A stretch of 29,061 nucleotides of DNA from an uncultured bacterium (GTDB taxonomy: Bacteria > Actinomycetota > Coriobacteriia > Coriobacteriales > Coriobacteriaceae): contig CAJMPZ010000027.1 of assembly GCA_905215445.1 (NCBI GenBank), positions 1 to 29,061 of the forward strand. The letters are read 5' to 3'. Every line of letters begins with the position of its first letter. The first letter of the stretch is position 1. Below, one piece after another: positions 9,370 through 16,890 of this stretch. A program made the translations under genes and the position numbers. The notes beneath the pieces were generated by a model. The model ran no database searches and was not told the origin of the DNA. It saw only the letters and a program-made list of their open reading frames with translations.

Positions 9370-9456
9370 TTGACCACCAATCCTCGAAATAGTTGTTTTC
9401 GCATCTAACGCTCTATTGTGACGCAGTGCGGGGTTGAGGTTGTGCCTTCGTTGCAT

Positions 9457-9485
9457 ATCGTATTAAAGATGATTCTCATTCTCAA
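9457..9485 (-). promoter_or_regulatory. Candidate sigma-70-type promoter of the purine operon
   Basis: On the minus strand, TTGAGA (9480-9485) is separated by exactly 17 nt from TACGAT (9457-9462). It lies about 90 nt upstream of the permease ATG. It matches 5/6 and 4/6 of the consensus hexamers. Confidence 0.5.
9465..9483 (-). promoter_or_regulatory. Fur-box-like operator overlapping the permease promoter
   Basis: Minus-strand sequence GAGAATGAGAATCATCTTT matches the 19-bp classical Fur box at 14 of 19 positions and overlaps the -35 hexamer and spacer. The region is AT-rich, so chance similarity is possible. Repression by an iron-loaded Fur-type protein is an inference. Confidence 0.35.
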
Positions 9486-9498
9486 TAATAATTTTTTG

Positions 9499-9527
9499 TT
9501 ATCAGACTATTCTTCAGCTGAGATAAT
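9499..9527 (+). promoter_or_regulatory. Candidate promoter of the YheO-like regulator
   Basis: TTATCA (9499-9504), 17 nt, then GATAAT (9522-9527) on the plus strand. It would give a leader of about 190 nt before the GTG start. The -35 match is only 4/6, so this is tentative. Confidence 0.35.
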
Positions 9528-9721
9528 GCATTTCCGCAGGTCAGGAAAGTGTCTGTTCAAAATAACATCTAACTTTTCTTTTGGTCGACCGTTTACCGCC
9601 AAATACCTACCGCTCATCTGTATTACGCAATGTACCTGCGAATATGTGAGTCAATAGACACCGTGTTACCATGAGAAAAAATTGTTATGATCATTTCCGA
9701 TTTCACCCAAAGGAGTTGCCC

Positions 9722-10378
9722 GTGAACGAGACCGTACGTCGCTTTTTGCCGATGGTCGATTTTCTGGAGCAGATACTCGGCAAAAACAGCGAAATCGTGC
9801 TGCACGATTTCTCGGATCCCGACCACGCCATCGTCGATATTCGCAACGGCATCGTGAGCGGCCGCAAGGTCGGCGGTCCCGCCACCGATCTGGCACTCAA
9901 GATCATGCACGACGCCAAGTATCGCGACCTGCCGTTTATTACGGGCTACGAGGGGCGCGGTGCCGGCGGCAAGACGTTGGAGTCAGCGACGTACTTTATC
10001 CGCGAGAATGACGAGATCGTCGGTATGCTCTGCGTCAACACCGATCTCTCGACCGTGCGCTCCATCAACGCCATGGCGCAGCAGCTCATGGCGTGCTTCG
10101 ACGCGGCGCCGACGCGCACGGAGCCCGCCCCTATCGAGGTCGAAAGCCTTTCGGAGTCCACACAGGAGCTCATCGACCGCAGCATTGCCGAGTTGCTGAG
10201 CGCGCGCGGGCTGGATGTAGCGTCGCTTGGTCAGAGCGACCGCGTGGACGTCATTCGCCACCTCAACGGCAACGGGGTGTTCATGCTCAAGGGCGCCGTG
10301 GCCTGCGCCGCCACCTCGCTGGGCATCTCGGAGCCCAGCGTCTACCGCTACCTGCAAAAAGTCCGCAAGGAGGGCTAA
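9722..10378 (+). CDS. YheO-like PAS/HTH transcriptional regulator
   Basis: A 218-aa protein with an N-terminal YheO-type PAS-like domain (about residues 5-115, including EIVLHDFSDPDHAIVDIRNG) and a C-terminal helix-turn-helix (about 150-215, ending GISEPSVYRYLQKVRKEG). The family binds DNA and is thought to sense a small ligand through the PAS domain. GTG at 9722 is chosen over ATG at 9671 because AAAGGAG lies 7 nt before it and the family starts near this point. The gene is divergent from the purine permease operon and shares its control region, so it is the best candidate for the pathway regulator. Ligand and direction of control are unknown. Confidence 0.88.
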   Translation: MNETVRRFLPMVDFLEQILGKNSEIVLHDFSDPDHAIVDIRNGIVSGRKVGGPATDLALKIMHDAKYRDLPFITGYEGRGAGGKTLESATYFIRENDEIVGMLCVNTDLSTVRSINAMAQQLMACFDAAPTRTEPAPIEVESLSESTQELIDRSIAELLSARGLDVASLGQSDRVDVIRHLNGNGVFMLKGAVACAATSLGISEPSVYRYLQKVRKEG

Positions 10379-10422
10379 CGAGCAAAATGGAGCGCGGCTC
10401 CACAAGCGATTCGTCACCTGAC

Positions 10423-10461
10423 AAAAGACCCTGCAGCTCGCACGCGCTGCAGGGTCTTTTT
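10423..10461. terminator. Bidirectional rho-independent terminator
   Basis: A perfect 15-bp stem, AAAAGACCCTGCAGC (10423-10437) with 10446-10460, and an 8-nt loop. The plus strand ends in TTTTT and the minus strand in TTTT. It lies between the convergent ends of the YheO-like regulator and ridA and should serve both. Confidence 0.93.
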
Positions 10462-10490
10462 GCATGTCATGTTTAGTTGTGGTCAACGCC

Positions 10491-10868
10491 TTAGAGAGCG
10501 GCGACGACCTCGATCTCGACCAGACCGCCAGCCGGAAGAGAGGCAACCTGGAAAGCGCTGCGCGCGGGGAACGGGGCCTCGAACTTGGAGGCGTAGATCT
10601 CGTTCACGGCGGCGAAGTCGGCAATGTCAGCCAGGTAGACTGTGGTCTTGACGACATCGGCAAAGGTGGCGCCGGCAGCGGTCAGCAGGGCCTCGACGTT
10701 AGCAAGGGACTGCTTGGCCTGGGCCTCGACGCCCTCGGGCATCTTGCCAGTTGCGGGATCGATGCCCAGCTGGCCGGACAGGAACACCATGTTGCCGGTC
10801 TGGATACCAGGGGAATACGGGCCGATGGCTGCGGGTGCGTTATCGGAAGACACGACGGTCTTGCTCAT
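10491..10868 (-). CDS. ridA: RidA family reactive-intermediate deaminase
   Basis: A 125-aa protein of standard RidA length. It hydrolyses reactive enamines/imines, such as 2-aminoacrylate from PLP enzymes, to ketoacids and ammonia, as a cytoplasmic trimer. Visible family marks are APAAIGPYSPG, FLSGQLGIDPATG and the C-terminal PARSAFQVASLPAGGLVEIE, whose Arg is the substrate carboxylate-binding residue and whose Glu is conserved. The ATG at 10868 has AAGGAG 6 nt upstream. It stands alone between a terminator and its own promoter. A link to the purine operon is possible but not shown. Confidence 0.94.
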   Translation of the reverse strand: MSKTVVSSDNAPAAIGPYSPGIQTGNMVFLSGQLGIDPATGKMPEGVEAQAKQSLANVEALLTAAGATFADVVKTTVYLADIADFAAVNEIYASKFEAPFPARSAFQVASLPAGGLVEIEVVAAL

Positions 10869-11166
10869 GTTTTTCTCCTTACAAGTAAAAGGGAACGGGA
10901 GCGCGGCGTTCACACCGGGAGGCACAGTTCGGTCTGAACACCGCGCTTGATTGGGATAGTACTCAAGGTGTCCGCGCGATGCAAGATTATTATCACGTTG
11001 CGAGAATATTTTATCGCCCAACGGTTTCCCCGGACCGCTGAACGGTTCTCATGTGAAGCAGCCAGTCCAAGCTGCTGAAGACTTTATCCCGCTTAGAGCA
11101 CGGGCATCGCCTGCCGCGACGGCACCACTATACTTTTGATTATCTGAGCATTTTGAAAGGCAGGAT
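10869..11166. other. Divergent intergenic region between ridA and the U32 gene
   Basis: A 298-bp spacer. It contains the ridA promoter candidate and a TATACT box at 11129-11134 that may serve the U32 gene, although no good -35 was found for it. The word AACGGTT occurs twice near 11022-11046. No small gene is evident. Confidence 0.55.
10956..10984 (-). promoter_or_regulatory. Candidate ridA promoter
   Basis: Minus-strand TTGCAT (10979-10984), a 17-nt spacer and TACTAT (10956-10961), about 90 nt before the ridA ATG. The spacing is ideal and the hexamers are fair. Confidence 0.5.
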
Positions 11167-13662
11167 ATGACCGCAACCGCCAGTCGAACCAACAACCGCA
11201 GACCCGAGCTTTTGGCGCCCGCCGGAGGGCCCGAGCCCTTTGCCGCCGCACTCGCCGCCGGGGCAGACGCCATCTACTGCGGCATGGGCAGCTTCAACGC
11301 CCGCCGCAAGGCCACCAACTTTACCGACGAGGCCTTTGAGCAGGCCTGCCGCGCCGCGCATCTGGCCGGCTCGCGCGTCTACGTCACGGTCAACATCGTC
11401 ATCAAGGAATCCGAGATGAGCGATGCGCTGCAGCTCATCCATCGCTGCTCCACGCTGGGCGCCGACGCCTTCATCATCCAGGACTGGGGCCTGTTCTTTG
11501 AGGTCAAACGCACGATGCCCGGCATCGAGACGCATATCTCGACCCAGACGAACATCCACGACGACCGCGGAACCCTTTGGTGCCGCGAGCAGGGCGCCGA
11601 CCGCGTGACCCTCTCGCGCGAGCTTTCCATCGACGAGATTGCCGCCATTCACGATGCCGCGCCCGATGTGGACCTTGAGGTCTTTAGCCATGGCGCCATC
11701 TGCTTTTGCTATTCGGGCCTGTGTCTGCTTTCGAGCTTTGCCATGGCGGGACGATCGGCCAACCGTGGCATGTGCGCCCAGCCCTGCCGCTTGCCCTACG
11801 AGCTGATCGACGAGAACGGTCGCTCGCTCTCCCCTGCCGGTCGCGAGCGCGCGCTGTGCCCGCGTGACACCAACACCTCGCAGCTTGTTCGCCGTCTGTA
11901 TGACGCCGGCGCCGCGTCGCTCAAGCTCGAGGGCCGCATGAAGGCGCCCGATTACGTGTACTCCATCGTTGATGTGTATCGTCACGAAATTGACGACATG
12001 CTATCCGGAGCCACCGTTGCCAAGGACGAGGAAGCCGCCCGCCAGCGCCAGCTCAAGCGCTGCTTTAACCGCGACTTTACGCACGCCTATCAGGACGGTA
12101 CCTCGGGTGACGAGATGATGAGTTACGAGCGCTCCAACAACCGCGGCCAGATCGTGGGCACGGTGCTCGGCAGCCACCTGGCCAACCGCGATGTGCGCGG
12201 GCTCAAGCCCGACGACCGCCGTCGCCGCGCCGCCATCGCCCGCATTGAGTTGTTTGAGCCCGTGGGCAAGGGCGACCTGCTGGAGCTTCGCCACGACGAT
12301 GAGTTCGACCAGTTCCTGACCACCATCGCCGCCGATGATGCCGCTGCCGGCGATGTTATCGAGTGTCGCGTGCCCCGTAGCATGCCCGAGGGCTGCCGCG
12401 TGCGCGTGATTCGAAGCCAGCGCGCTATTGACGCTGCCAGCGCCGCGCTCAAGCGCGATGTGCTGCGCCGCCGAGCTGTTGATGTATCCGTCGTGGCGCG
12501 CCTGGGCAAGCCGTTTACTGTCACGCTCACCTGCTGTGACGACCCCGCGCTCACCGCCACCGCCACGGGCTTCACCGTCGAGGCCGCCAAGACCCGCGCC
12601 GTCGAGGCATCCGATCTGGTTGAGCACGTCGGGCGCATGGGCTCCTCTCCCTTTGAGGCCGCGAGCTTTGACGTGGCCCTCGACGAGAGTTGCGGCATGG
12701 GCTTTTCCGCCGTGCACAAGGTGCGCGCCGCCGCTTGTAAGGCGCTGGAAGAGGCCATTCTGGCACCGTACGAGGAGCGCGCCCGCACGCTCGAGCTACC
12801 GGCGATTGTCACCAATGATTCCCGCCCCGCGCCCGAGCACTACCGCGATGAGCCGCAGATCTGCGCTACCGTCACCTCGCTCGAGGCCGCCGAGGCCGCT
12901 CGCGCGGAGGGTGCAACGCGCATCTACATGACCACCGACGCGCTCGAGGCTGTCGGACTCTCCCCTGCCGATGCATTTGAGCAGGGTATTGTGCCCGCAC
13001 TCGACGAGGTCTGCCGCGCCGTTGACCACGTCCGCGTTGACCCATGGGTTGTTGCCGGCGCCACGGTCGCTATTGGCAACATCTCTGAGCTTGCCCTGGC
13101 CGCCCAGGTTGGCGCCACGGCCGAGATTCGCTCTTGCCTGCCGGTGCACAACACGCCCTGCATGGAGGCGCTTGCCGAGCGCGGAGCCGGTGCGTTTTGG
13201 CTCTCGCCCGAGATCACGCTCGACGAGATTGTCTCGCTCGGCGCCGCCGCGCCCGCGGCTCTAGGCATCACCGTCTTTGGCCGCCCGCGCGTTATGACAA
13301 GCGAGCATTGCATTCTGCAGGTTGCCAACGGTTGCATCCACGATTGTGCCAGCTGCCGCCTGCGTGCCCGTAAGCTCTCGCTCAAGAATATCGACGGAAA
13401 GGTCATGCCGGTGCGTACCGACATCCACGGCCGCTCACGCTTGTACGACGCCTACCCCATCGACCTCACGCCGCAGGTACCACAGCTGCTCGACGCCGGC
13501 GTCCGTCGTCTTATGGTGGACGGCACACTGCTCGAGACGGATGAGGTGGGCCGCGCCACCGCTCGCGTCCGCCGCGCCGTCGAGGCAGCGCAAGCCGGCC
13601 GCAAGCCCGCCGCCCGCCTGCGCGGTGCCACCTCGGGCTGCATGTTTGTGGGAATCAGCTAA
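11167..13662 (+). CDS. U32 family protein (RlhA-like, with DUF3656-type extension)
   Basis: An 831-aa protein. The N-terminal 300 residues form the U32 core, starting ELLAPAGGPEPFAAALAAGADAIYCG (positions about 14-39). The diagnostic segment EVFSHGAICFCYSGLC near 177-192 is followed by RGMCAQPC, giving the conserved Cys group. The remaining 500 residues match the long form of the family and include a second Cys cluster near the C-terminus (CIHDCASCRLRARK). Old annotation says collagenase-like peptidase. E. coli RlhA of this family hydroxylates C2501 of 23S rRNA, and other U32 members are Fe-S hydroxylases, so tRNA/rRNA modification is more likely than proteolysis. It is followed 15 nt later by an rRNA/tRNA-type pseudouridine synthase, which fits. 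The ATG has GGCAGGAT just upstream. Confidence 0.9.
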   Translation: MTATASRTNNRRPELLAPAGGPEPFAAALAAGADAIYCGMGSFNARRKATNFTDEAFEQACRAAHLAGSRVYVTVNIVIKESEMSDALQLIHRCSTLGADAFIIQDWGLFFEVKRTMPGIETHISTQTNIHDDRGTLWCREQGADRVTLSRELSIDEIAAIHDAAPDVDLEVFSHGAICFCYSGLCLLSSFAMAGRSANRGMCAQPCRLPYELIDENGRSLSPAGRERALCPRDTNTSQLVRRLYDAGAASLKLEGRMKAPDYVYSIVDVYRHEIDDMLSGATVAKDEEAARQRQLKRCFNRDFTHAYQDGTSGDEMMSYERSNNRGQIVGTVLGSHLANRDVRGLKPDDRRRRAAIARIELFEPVGKGDLLELRHDDEFDQFLTTIAADDAAAGDVIECRVPRSMPEGCRVRVIRSQRAIDAASAALKRDVLRRRAVDVSVVARLGKPFTVTLTCCDDPALTATATGFTVEAAKTRAVEASDLVEHVGRMGSSPFEAASFDVALDESCGMGFSAVHKVRAAACKALEEAILAPYEERARTLELPAIVTNDSRPAPEHYRDEPQICATVTSLEAAEAARAEGATRIYMTTDALEAVGLSPADAFEQGIVPALDEVCRAVDHVRVDPWVVAGATVAIGNISELALAAQVGATAEIRSCLPVHNTPCMEALAERGAGAFWLSPEITLDEIVSLGAAAPAALGITVFGRPRVMTSEHCILQVANGCIHDCASCRLRARKLSLKNIDGKVMPVRTDIHGRSRLYDAYPIDLTPQVPQLLDAGVRRLMVDGTLLETDEVGRATARVRRAVEAAQAGRKPAARLRGATSGCMFVGIS

Positions 13663-13677
13663 CCGAAAGGCTTACAC

Positions 13678-14337
13678 GTGAACGAAGAACCTCAGGTCCT
13701 CTACTGCGACGCCTGGCTCATGGCCATCGACAAGCCCGCCGGCATGATCGTCCACGGCGACGGCACCGGCGAGCGCACGCTCACCGACTACGCCAGCGAC
13801 CTGCTGCTGGCGATGGGCGACGGCTTTGCCGCGACCGACATGCAGCCGCTCAACCGCTTGGACCGCGACACCACCGGCGTGGTGCTGTTCTCACTCGACA
13901 AGCAGACGCAGCCCGCCTTTGACCAGATGATTATCGACCACGCGTTCGAAAAGCACTACCTAGCGCTCGCCGAGGGCAAAATCGACTGGAACGAGAAGCT
14001 CATCGACAAGCCTATCGCCCGCGACCGCCACGATAGCCGCAAGATGCGCGTTGGCGCCAGCGGCAAGCCGTCTCAGACGCGCGTCAAGGTACTCAAGCGC
14101 CTTAAGAGCCGCCGTGGCCTGCCTACGCGCTCGTATATTGATGTCGAGCTGCTCACCGGCCGCAAGCACCAGATCCGCGTGCACCTGGCAAGCGAGCATC
14201 ATCCCTTGATTGGCGACGACCTGTACGGAACGCCGCGTCCCTGCGGCCTGATGCTCCACGCCCACAGCGTATCCTTCACGCATCCCGTAACCGGCGAGCA
14301 CATCCACATCGAAGCCCCCTGCCCCTGGGAGCCTTAA
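13678..14337 (+). CDS. RluA family RNA pseudouridine synthase
   Basis: A 219-aa catalytic domain without an S4 domain. It converts uridine to pseudouridine in rRNA or tRNA. The catalytic motif NRLDRDTTGVVLF contains the nucleophilic Asp (near residue 62), and GRKHQIRVHLA and HPLIGDDLYG are further RluA motifs. The start is GTG, preceded by GAAAGG. The gene begins 15 nt after the U32 gene and is probably co-transcribed with it, forming an RNA-modification pair. The target base cannot be assigned from sequence alone. Confidence 0.93.
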   Translation: MNEEPQVLYCDAWLMAIDKPAGMIVHGDGTGERTLTDYASDLLLAMGDGFAATDMQPLNRLDRDTTGVVLFSLDKQTQPAFDQMIIDHAFEKHYLALAEGKIDWNEKLIDKPIARDRHDSRKMRVGASGKPSQTRVKVLKRLKSRRGLPTRSYIDVELLTGRKHQIRVHLASEHHPLIGDDLYGTPRPCGLMLHAHSVSFTHPVTGEHIHIEAPCPWEP

Positions 14338-14376
14338 ACCACCACAATGGGGACAGGCACCTTTGCGGTGGTTTTG
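14337..14376. repeat. 40-bp palindromic repeat, copy 1 (REP-like)
   Basis: Starts on the last base of the pseudouridine synthase stop codon. AACCACC and GGTGGTT arms enclose ATGGGGACAGGCACC. It is repeated with two base changes at 14708-14747. The hairpin plus TTTT tail could also end the upstream transcript. GGGGACAG-type cores resemble RAYT-associated REP sequences of other bacteria; that link is inference. Confidence 0.75.
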
Positions 14377-14405
14377 ACGCAATGGCTTAGCCGCGGTCCC
14401 AAAAC

Positions 14406-14462
14406 GTCTCGATCTGTAACAGTTAGAGCCCATTTTCCGGTCTATCTGTTACAGATCGAGAC
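14406..14462. repeat. Long palindrome unit 1
   Basis: A perfect 17-bp inverted repeat, GTCTCGATCTGTAACAG (14406-14422) with its complement at 14446-14462, and a 23-nt spacer. First of three related units with a period near 80 bp. Confidence 0.88.
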
Positions 14463-14486
14463 ATTCGAATCCCCCTCAAGGGAAAA

Positions 14487-14541
14487 TCTCAATCTGTAAC
14501 AATAACTCGGCAAAATCGATCCCAAATGTTACAGATTGAGA
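14487..14541. repeat. Long palindrome unit 2
   Basis: A perfect 15-bp inverted repeat, TCTCAATCTGTAACA (14487-14501) with 14527-14541, and a 25-nt spacer. The arms match unit 1 except one base (CGATCTG versus CAATCTG) while the spacers differ. Confidence 0.88.
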
Positions 14542-14567
14542 CAAAGGAACGGCGCAATTCGGAAGTA

Positions 14568-14622
14568 TTTCAATCAGTAACACCTAGCCCACTTTAAGCG
14601 GTCCAGTTGTTACAGATTTAGA
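14568..14622. repeat. Long palindrome unit 3 (degenerate)
   Basis: Arms TTTCAATCAGTAACA (14568-14582) and TGTTACAGATTTAGA (14608-14622) pair with three mismatches across a 25-nt spacer. It is clearly related to units 1 and 2 and appears to be decaying. Confidence 0.8.
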
Positions 14623-14640
14623 CTAAACCGGTAGACAACG

Positions 14641-14676
14641 AAAGCGGCAACGCCCGTAATGGACGTTGCCGCTTTT
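14641..14676. terminator. Rho-independent terminator
   Basis: A perfect 12-bp stem, AAAGCGGCAACG (14641-14652) with 14664-14675, an 11-nt loop, then TTTTCTATT on the plus strand. On the minus strand the stem ends in TTTCGTTGT, so it may also end the DeoR transcript. A further 7-bp inverted repeat (GAAAACT) sits at 14684-14701. Confidence 0.8.
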
Positions 14677-14707
14677 CTATTGAGAAAACTACTCAGTTTT
14701 CATTACT

Positions 14708-14747
14708 AACCACCACAATGGGGACGGGCACCTTCGCGGTGGTTTTG
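14708..14747. repeat. 40-bp palindromic repeat, copy 2 (REP-like)
   Basis: Identical to 14337-14376 except two bases (ACAGG to ACGGG, and CTTTG to CTTCG) and in the same orientation. It lies 20 nt beyond the DeoR stop. The two copies frame the palindrome array and terminator. Confidence 0.8.
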
Positions 14748-14767
14748 GCCTTAGCCCGTCCCTGCCG

Positions 14768-15514
14768 TTAGACCGTGACGACGTTGTCCATTGCCCGGTA
14801 CTTGGCGGGGACCTCGCCTGCGGTAATAATCGTTGCATCGCGGAAGTCCGCGAACTTGACGGGCGCCACCATGCCAAATTTACTGGCGTCCGAGATTACG
14901 AAGCGCTTGGCCGTATGGCGCATCGAGATACGCTTTACTTGCGCCTCCTCGATATCGGGCGCCGTGAAGCCCTGCTCGGCGGCAATGCCGTTAGAGCCCC
15001 AAAAGCCGCAGTTGAAGTTGTAACGGTCTAAGGTTGCCAAGGCATCGGGGCCAACGAGCGCCTCGGTCTCGGGTTTGAGCTCGCCGCCCAGCACCACGGT
15101 ACGCATGCCGCGCAAAGCGAGATGCTGAGCATGGAGCACGGAATCAGTCACATAGGTGACACCTTCAAGGTGTGGAAGATGCTCGATGAGCCTGAGCGTC
15201 GTCGAGCCCGAGTCGATGTACACAAAGCTCTCGGGCTCCACCAGCGCCGCCGCACGGGCGCAGATACGTTCCTTGTCGTCGTTATGGAGATCGCTGCGCT
15301 CATTAAGCGTTAGGTCGCGCGTCACGTGCGCGCGCTCAAGGCTCGTCGCCCCACCGTGCACCTTGGCGATACGGTGTGCGCGATTGAGCGTCTGCAGGTC
15401 GCGCCGAATGGTAGACGCCGTCACGCCCAGGGCCTCAGCAAGCTCCGGTACGGTAACCGAGCCCGTCTGCTGCACCATCGACACGATTGCGTTGAGCCTA
15501 TCTTCCGCAAGCAT
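14768..15514 (-). CDS. DeoR family transcriptional regulator
   Basis: A 248-aa regulator. An N-terminal winged helix-turn-helix (MLAEDRLNAIVSMV, then VTVPELAEALGVTASTIRRDL at about 19-39, and the KVHGGA tail) is typical of DeoR/FruR/GlpR. The C-terminal DeoRC sugar-phosphate sensor fold includes YIDSGSTTLRL near 98-108, which binds the phosphorylated effector in the family. Its ATG lies 3 nt past the stop of the oxidoreductase gene, and its GGAGGAG ribosome site is inside the end of that gene, so the two are translationally coupled. It probably controls this two-gene operon in response to a sugar phosphate; the sugar is unknown. Confidence 0.94.
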   Translation of the reverse strand: MLAEDRLNAIVSMVQQTGSVTVPELAEALGVTASTIRRDLQTLNRAHRIAKVHGGATSLERAHVTRDLTLNERSDLHNDDKERICARAAALVEPESFVYIDSGSTTLRLIEHLPHLEGVTYVTDSVLHAQHLALRGMRTVVLGGELKPETEALVGPDALATLDRYNFNCGFWGSNGIAAEQGFTAPDIEEAQVKRISMRHTAKRFVISDASKFGMVAPVKFADFRDATIITAGEVPAKYRAMDNVVTV

Positions 15515-15517
15515 CGC

Positions 15518-16597
15518 TTACTCCTCCTCGGGGTACACGACTCCCCAATCGGCGCGAAGCTTGGTCATAAGCTCCATAACATCAGAAGCATAATCCAGAA
15601 GCTCGCGCTTGGAGTCGTCGCCGGCAACGGCCTTCTCAAGATCGGCCATCTCATAACACAGGGCGTAAGCCTCGGTGCCTGCGTGGACCTCCTCGCGGTG
15701 GCCGTCCGCAGTCCACACGATGGTCGCGTGATCGGCACGCGGATATTCGTTGACCTCGATGTAGCACTTGTCAAAGCTGATGACCGAGCGCTTGGGCTGC
15801 TTGGAGTGAAGCGTAAGGCTCACGACGCCCAGCTGCTGCTCGGCATTGCGGCAGACGATGCCGCCCGCAACATCGACTCCAGTCTCGCAGGTGTTGCCTA
15901 GAGACACGACCTCGGCGGGCTGGCTCGCCATAAACAGGCGCATGACGGACAGGGCATACACACCAATATCGAGCATGGCACCGCCGGCAAGGTTGCGATT
16001 GTAGAAACGGTTGGTCAGGTCGCCGTACTCCTTGTAGCTACCAAAGTTGAGCTGAGCGAGGTTCATGCGGCCGAACTCGCCGGCATCCATGCGGCGACGC
16101 AGCTCTTGATACAAGGGCATGTGGAGCACCGTGGTAGCGTCCATAAGGACCACGTTGTGCTCGGCGGCAATGGCACGGGCCTCATCGAGTTCAGCGGAAT
16201 TGAGGGTAATGGCCTTCTCGCAGAGCACGTGCTTGCCGGCTGCCAGGGCAGCGCGCAGATAGGTGATATGAGTGTTGTGCGGGGTAGTGATGTAGACGGC
16301 GTCGATGCCAGGATCGGCGTAGAGGTCCTCAACCGTGTCGTAGACCTTCTCGATGCCATACTGCTCGGCAAAAGCCTGAGCCTTGGACGGCGTACGGTTG
16401 GCGACGCCCGCAAGCTTGCGACCGGCAAGAGCAAGGGACTGAGCCATCTGGTTGGCGATAACGCCGCAACCGATGACGGCCCAATGGAGCTCGGGAGCCG
16501 TAAAAATATCGTCGGGGAACGGCTTGTCCTGGACCGAAGCGAACGCTGCCTTTGCGGCTGCCGCAGCATCAAGCGGAGCCTGTTTGGAATCTGCCAT
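15518..16597 (-). CDS. Gfo/Idh/MocA family NAD(P)-dependent oxidoreductase
   Basis: A 359-aa dehydrogenase acting on a sugar, inositol or sugar derivative. The N-terminal Rossmann fold starts WAVIGCGVIANQMAQSLA near residue 39, after an Ala-rich leader of about 35 residues. The conserved CEKAITLNSAEL (the EKP-type motif, with Ala in place of Pro) follows near 125, and GGAMLDIGVYALSVMRL carries the conserved Asp/Gly/Tyr face of the C-terminal domain. The ATG at 16597 has AGGAGG 6 nt upstream, which rules out the start 19 codons earlier. It is co-transcribed with the downstream DeoR regulator. The substrate is not recognisable. Confidence 0.92.
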   Translation of the reverse strand: MADSKQAPLDAAAAAKAAFASVQDKPFPDDIFTAPELHWAVIGCGVIANQMAQSLALAGRKLAGVANRTPSKAQAFAEQYGIEKVYDTVEDLYADPGIDAVYITTPHNTHITYLRAALAAGKHVLCEKAITLNSAELDEARAIAAEHNVVLMDATTVLHMPLYQELRRRMDAGEFGRMNLAQLNFGSYKEYGDLTNRFYNRNLAGGAMLDIGVYALSVMRLFMASQPAEVVSLGNTCETGVDVAGGIVCRNAEQQLGVVSLTLHSKQPKRSVISFDKCYIEVNEYPRADHATIVWTADGHREEVHAGTEAYALCYEMADLEKAVAGDDSKRELLDYASDVMELMTKLRADWGVVYPEEE

Positions 16598-16653
16598 ATG
16601 TGCCTCCTGCGTCGTGAAAAGTCTTTCATTTCTGACAGCTCTATATTCGCACA

Positions 16654-16766
16654 AATGCGCGTATCTGTGCGCGTTTTTGCGTATCTCACCGTCAAACGAT
16701 CATTATTGCCCCATAAACGGCGCATATATACGCATTGATACGCAATTAAACGCAGCAAAATGCGCA
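16654..16766 (-). promoter_or_regulatory. Candidate operator region of the DeoR/oxidoreductase operon
   Basis: TTGCGTATC at 16677-16685 and its exact complement GATACGCAA at 16737-16745 form a 9-bp inverted repeat. Further copies of the core occur at about 16659-16665 (GCGTATC) and 16721-16734 (GCGCATATATACGC). ATGCGC words occur near 16655 and 16760. DeoR proteins bind repeated short words near their own promoter, so this is a fair operator candidate. No convincing -35/-10 pair was found. Confidence 0.4.
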
Positions 16767-16890
16767 CAAGCACGTATGCTATCAATTTGTAAAGCACGAT
16801 GCACGATCGATATCGACTCTTTCGGCGGATAAATAATCTAGGTCGAGACACCCACCTAGATTATCCGCGGTACGCCTTATGCCGCATGCA

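Larger units (their letters stand above)
9370..9721. other. Divergent regulatory region between permease and YheO-like regulator
   Basis: A 352-bp non-coding region, clearly more AT-rich than its surroundings. It holds candidate promoters in both directions, a Fur-box-like sequence and two 8-bp palindromes (TCAGCTGA near 9514 and GGTCGACC near 9583). I see no purine-riboswitch core and no small gene with a credible ribosome site. Confidence 0.75.

Noticed and set aside
9370..9721. Purine riboswitch before the permease
   Set aside because: I found no guanine/adenine riboswitch core pairing pattern; the region looks like promoter/operator DNA.
14461..14475. ATTCGAATCCCCC resembling a tRNA T-loop
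   Set aside because: No matching acceptor, D or anticodon arms around it; it lies in the palindrome array.
14337..14747. Possible CRISPR array
   Set aside because: Only three degenerate units; long inverted arms and an 80-bp period do not fit repeat-spacer structure, and no cas genes are present.
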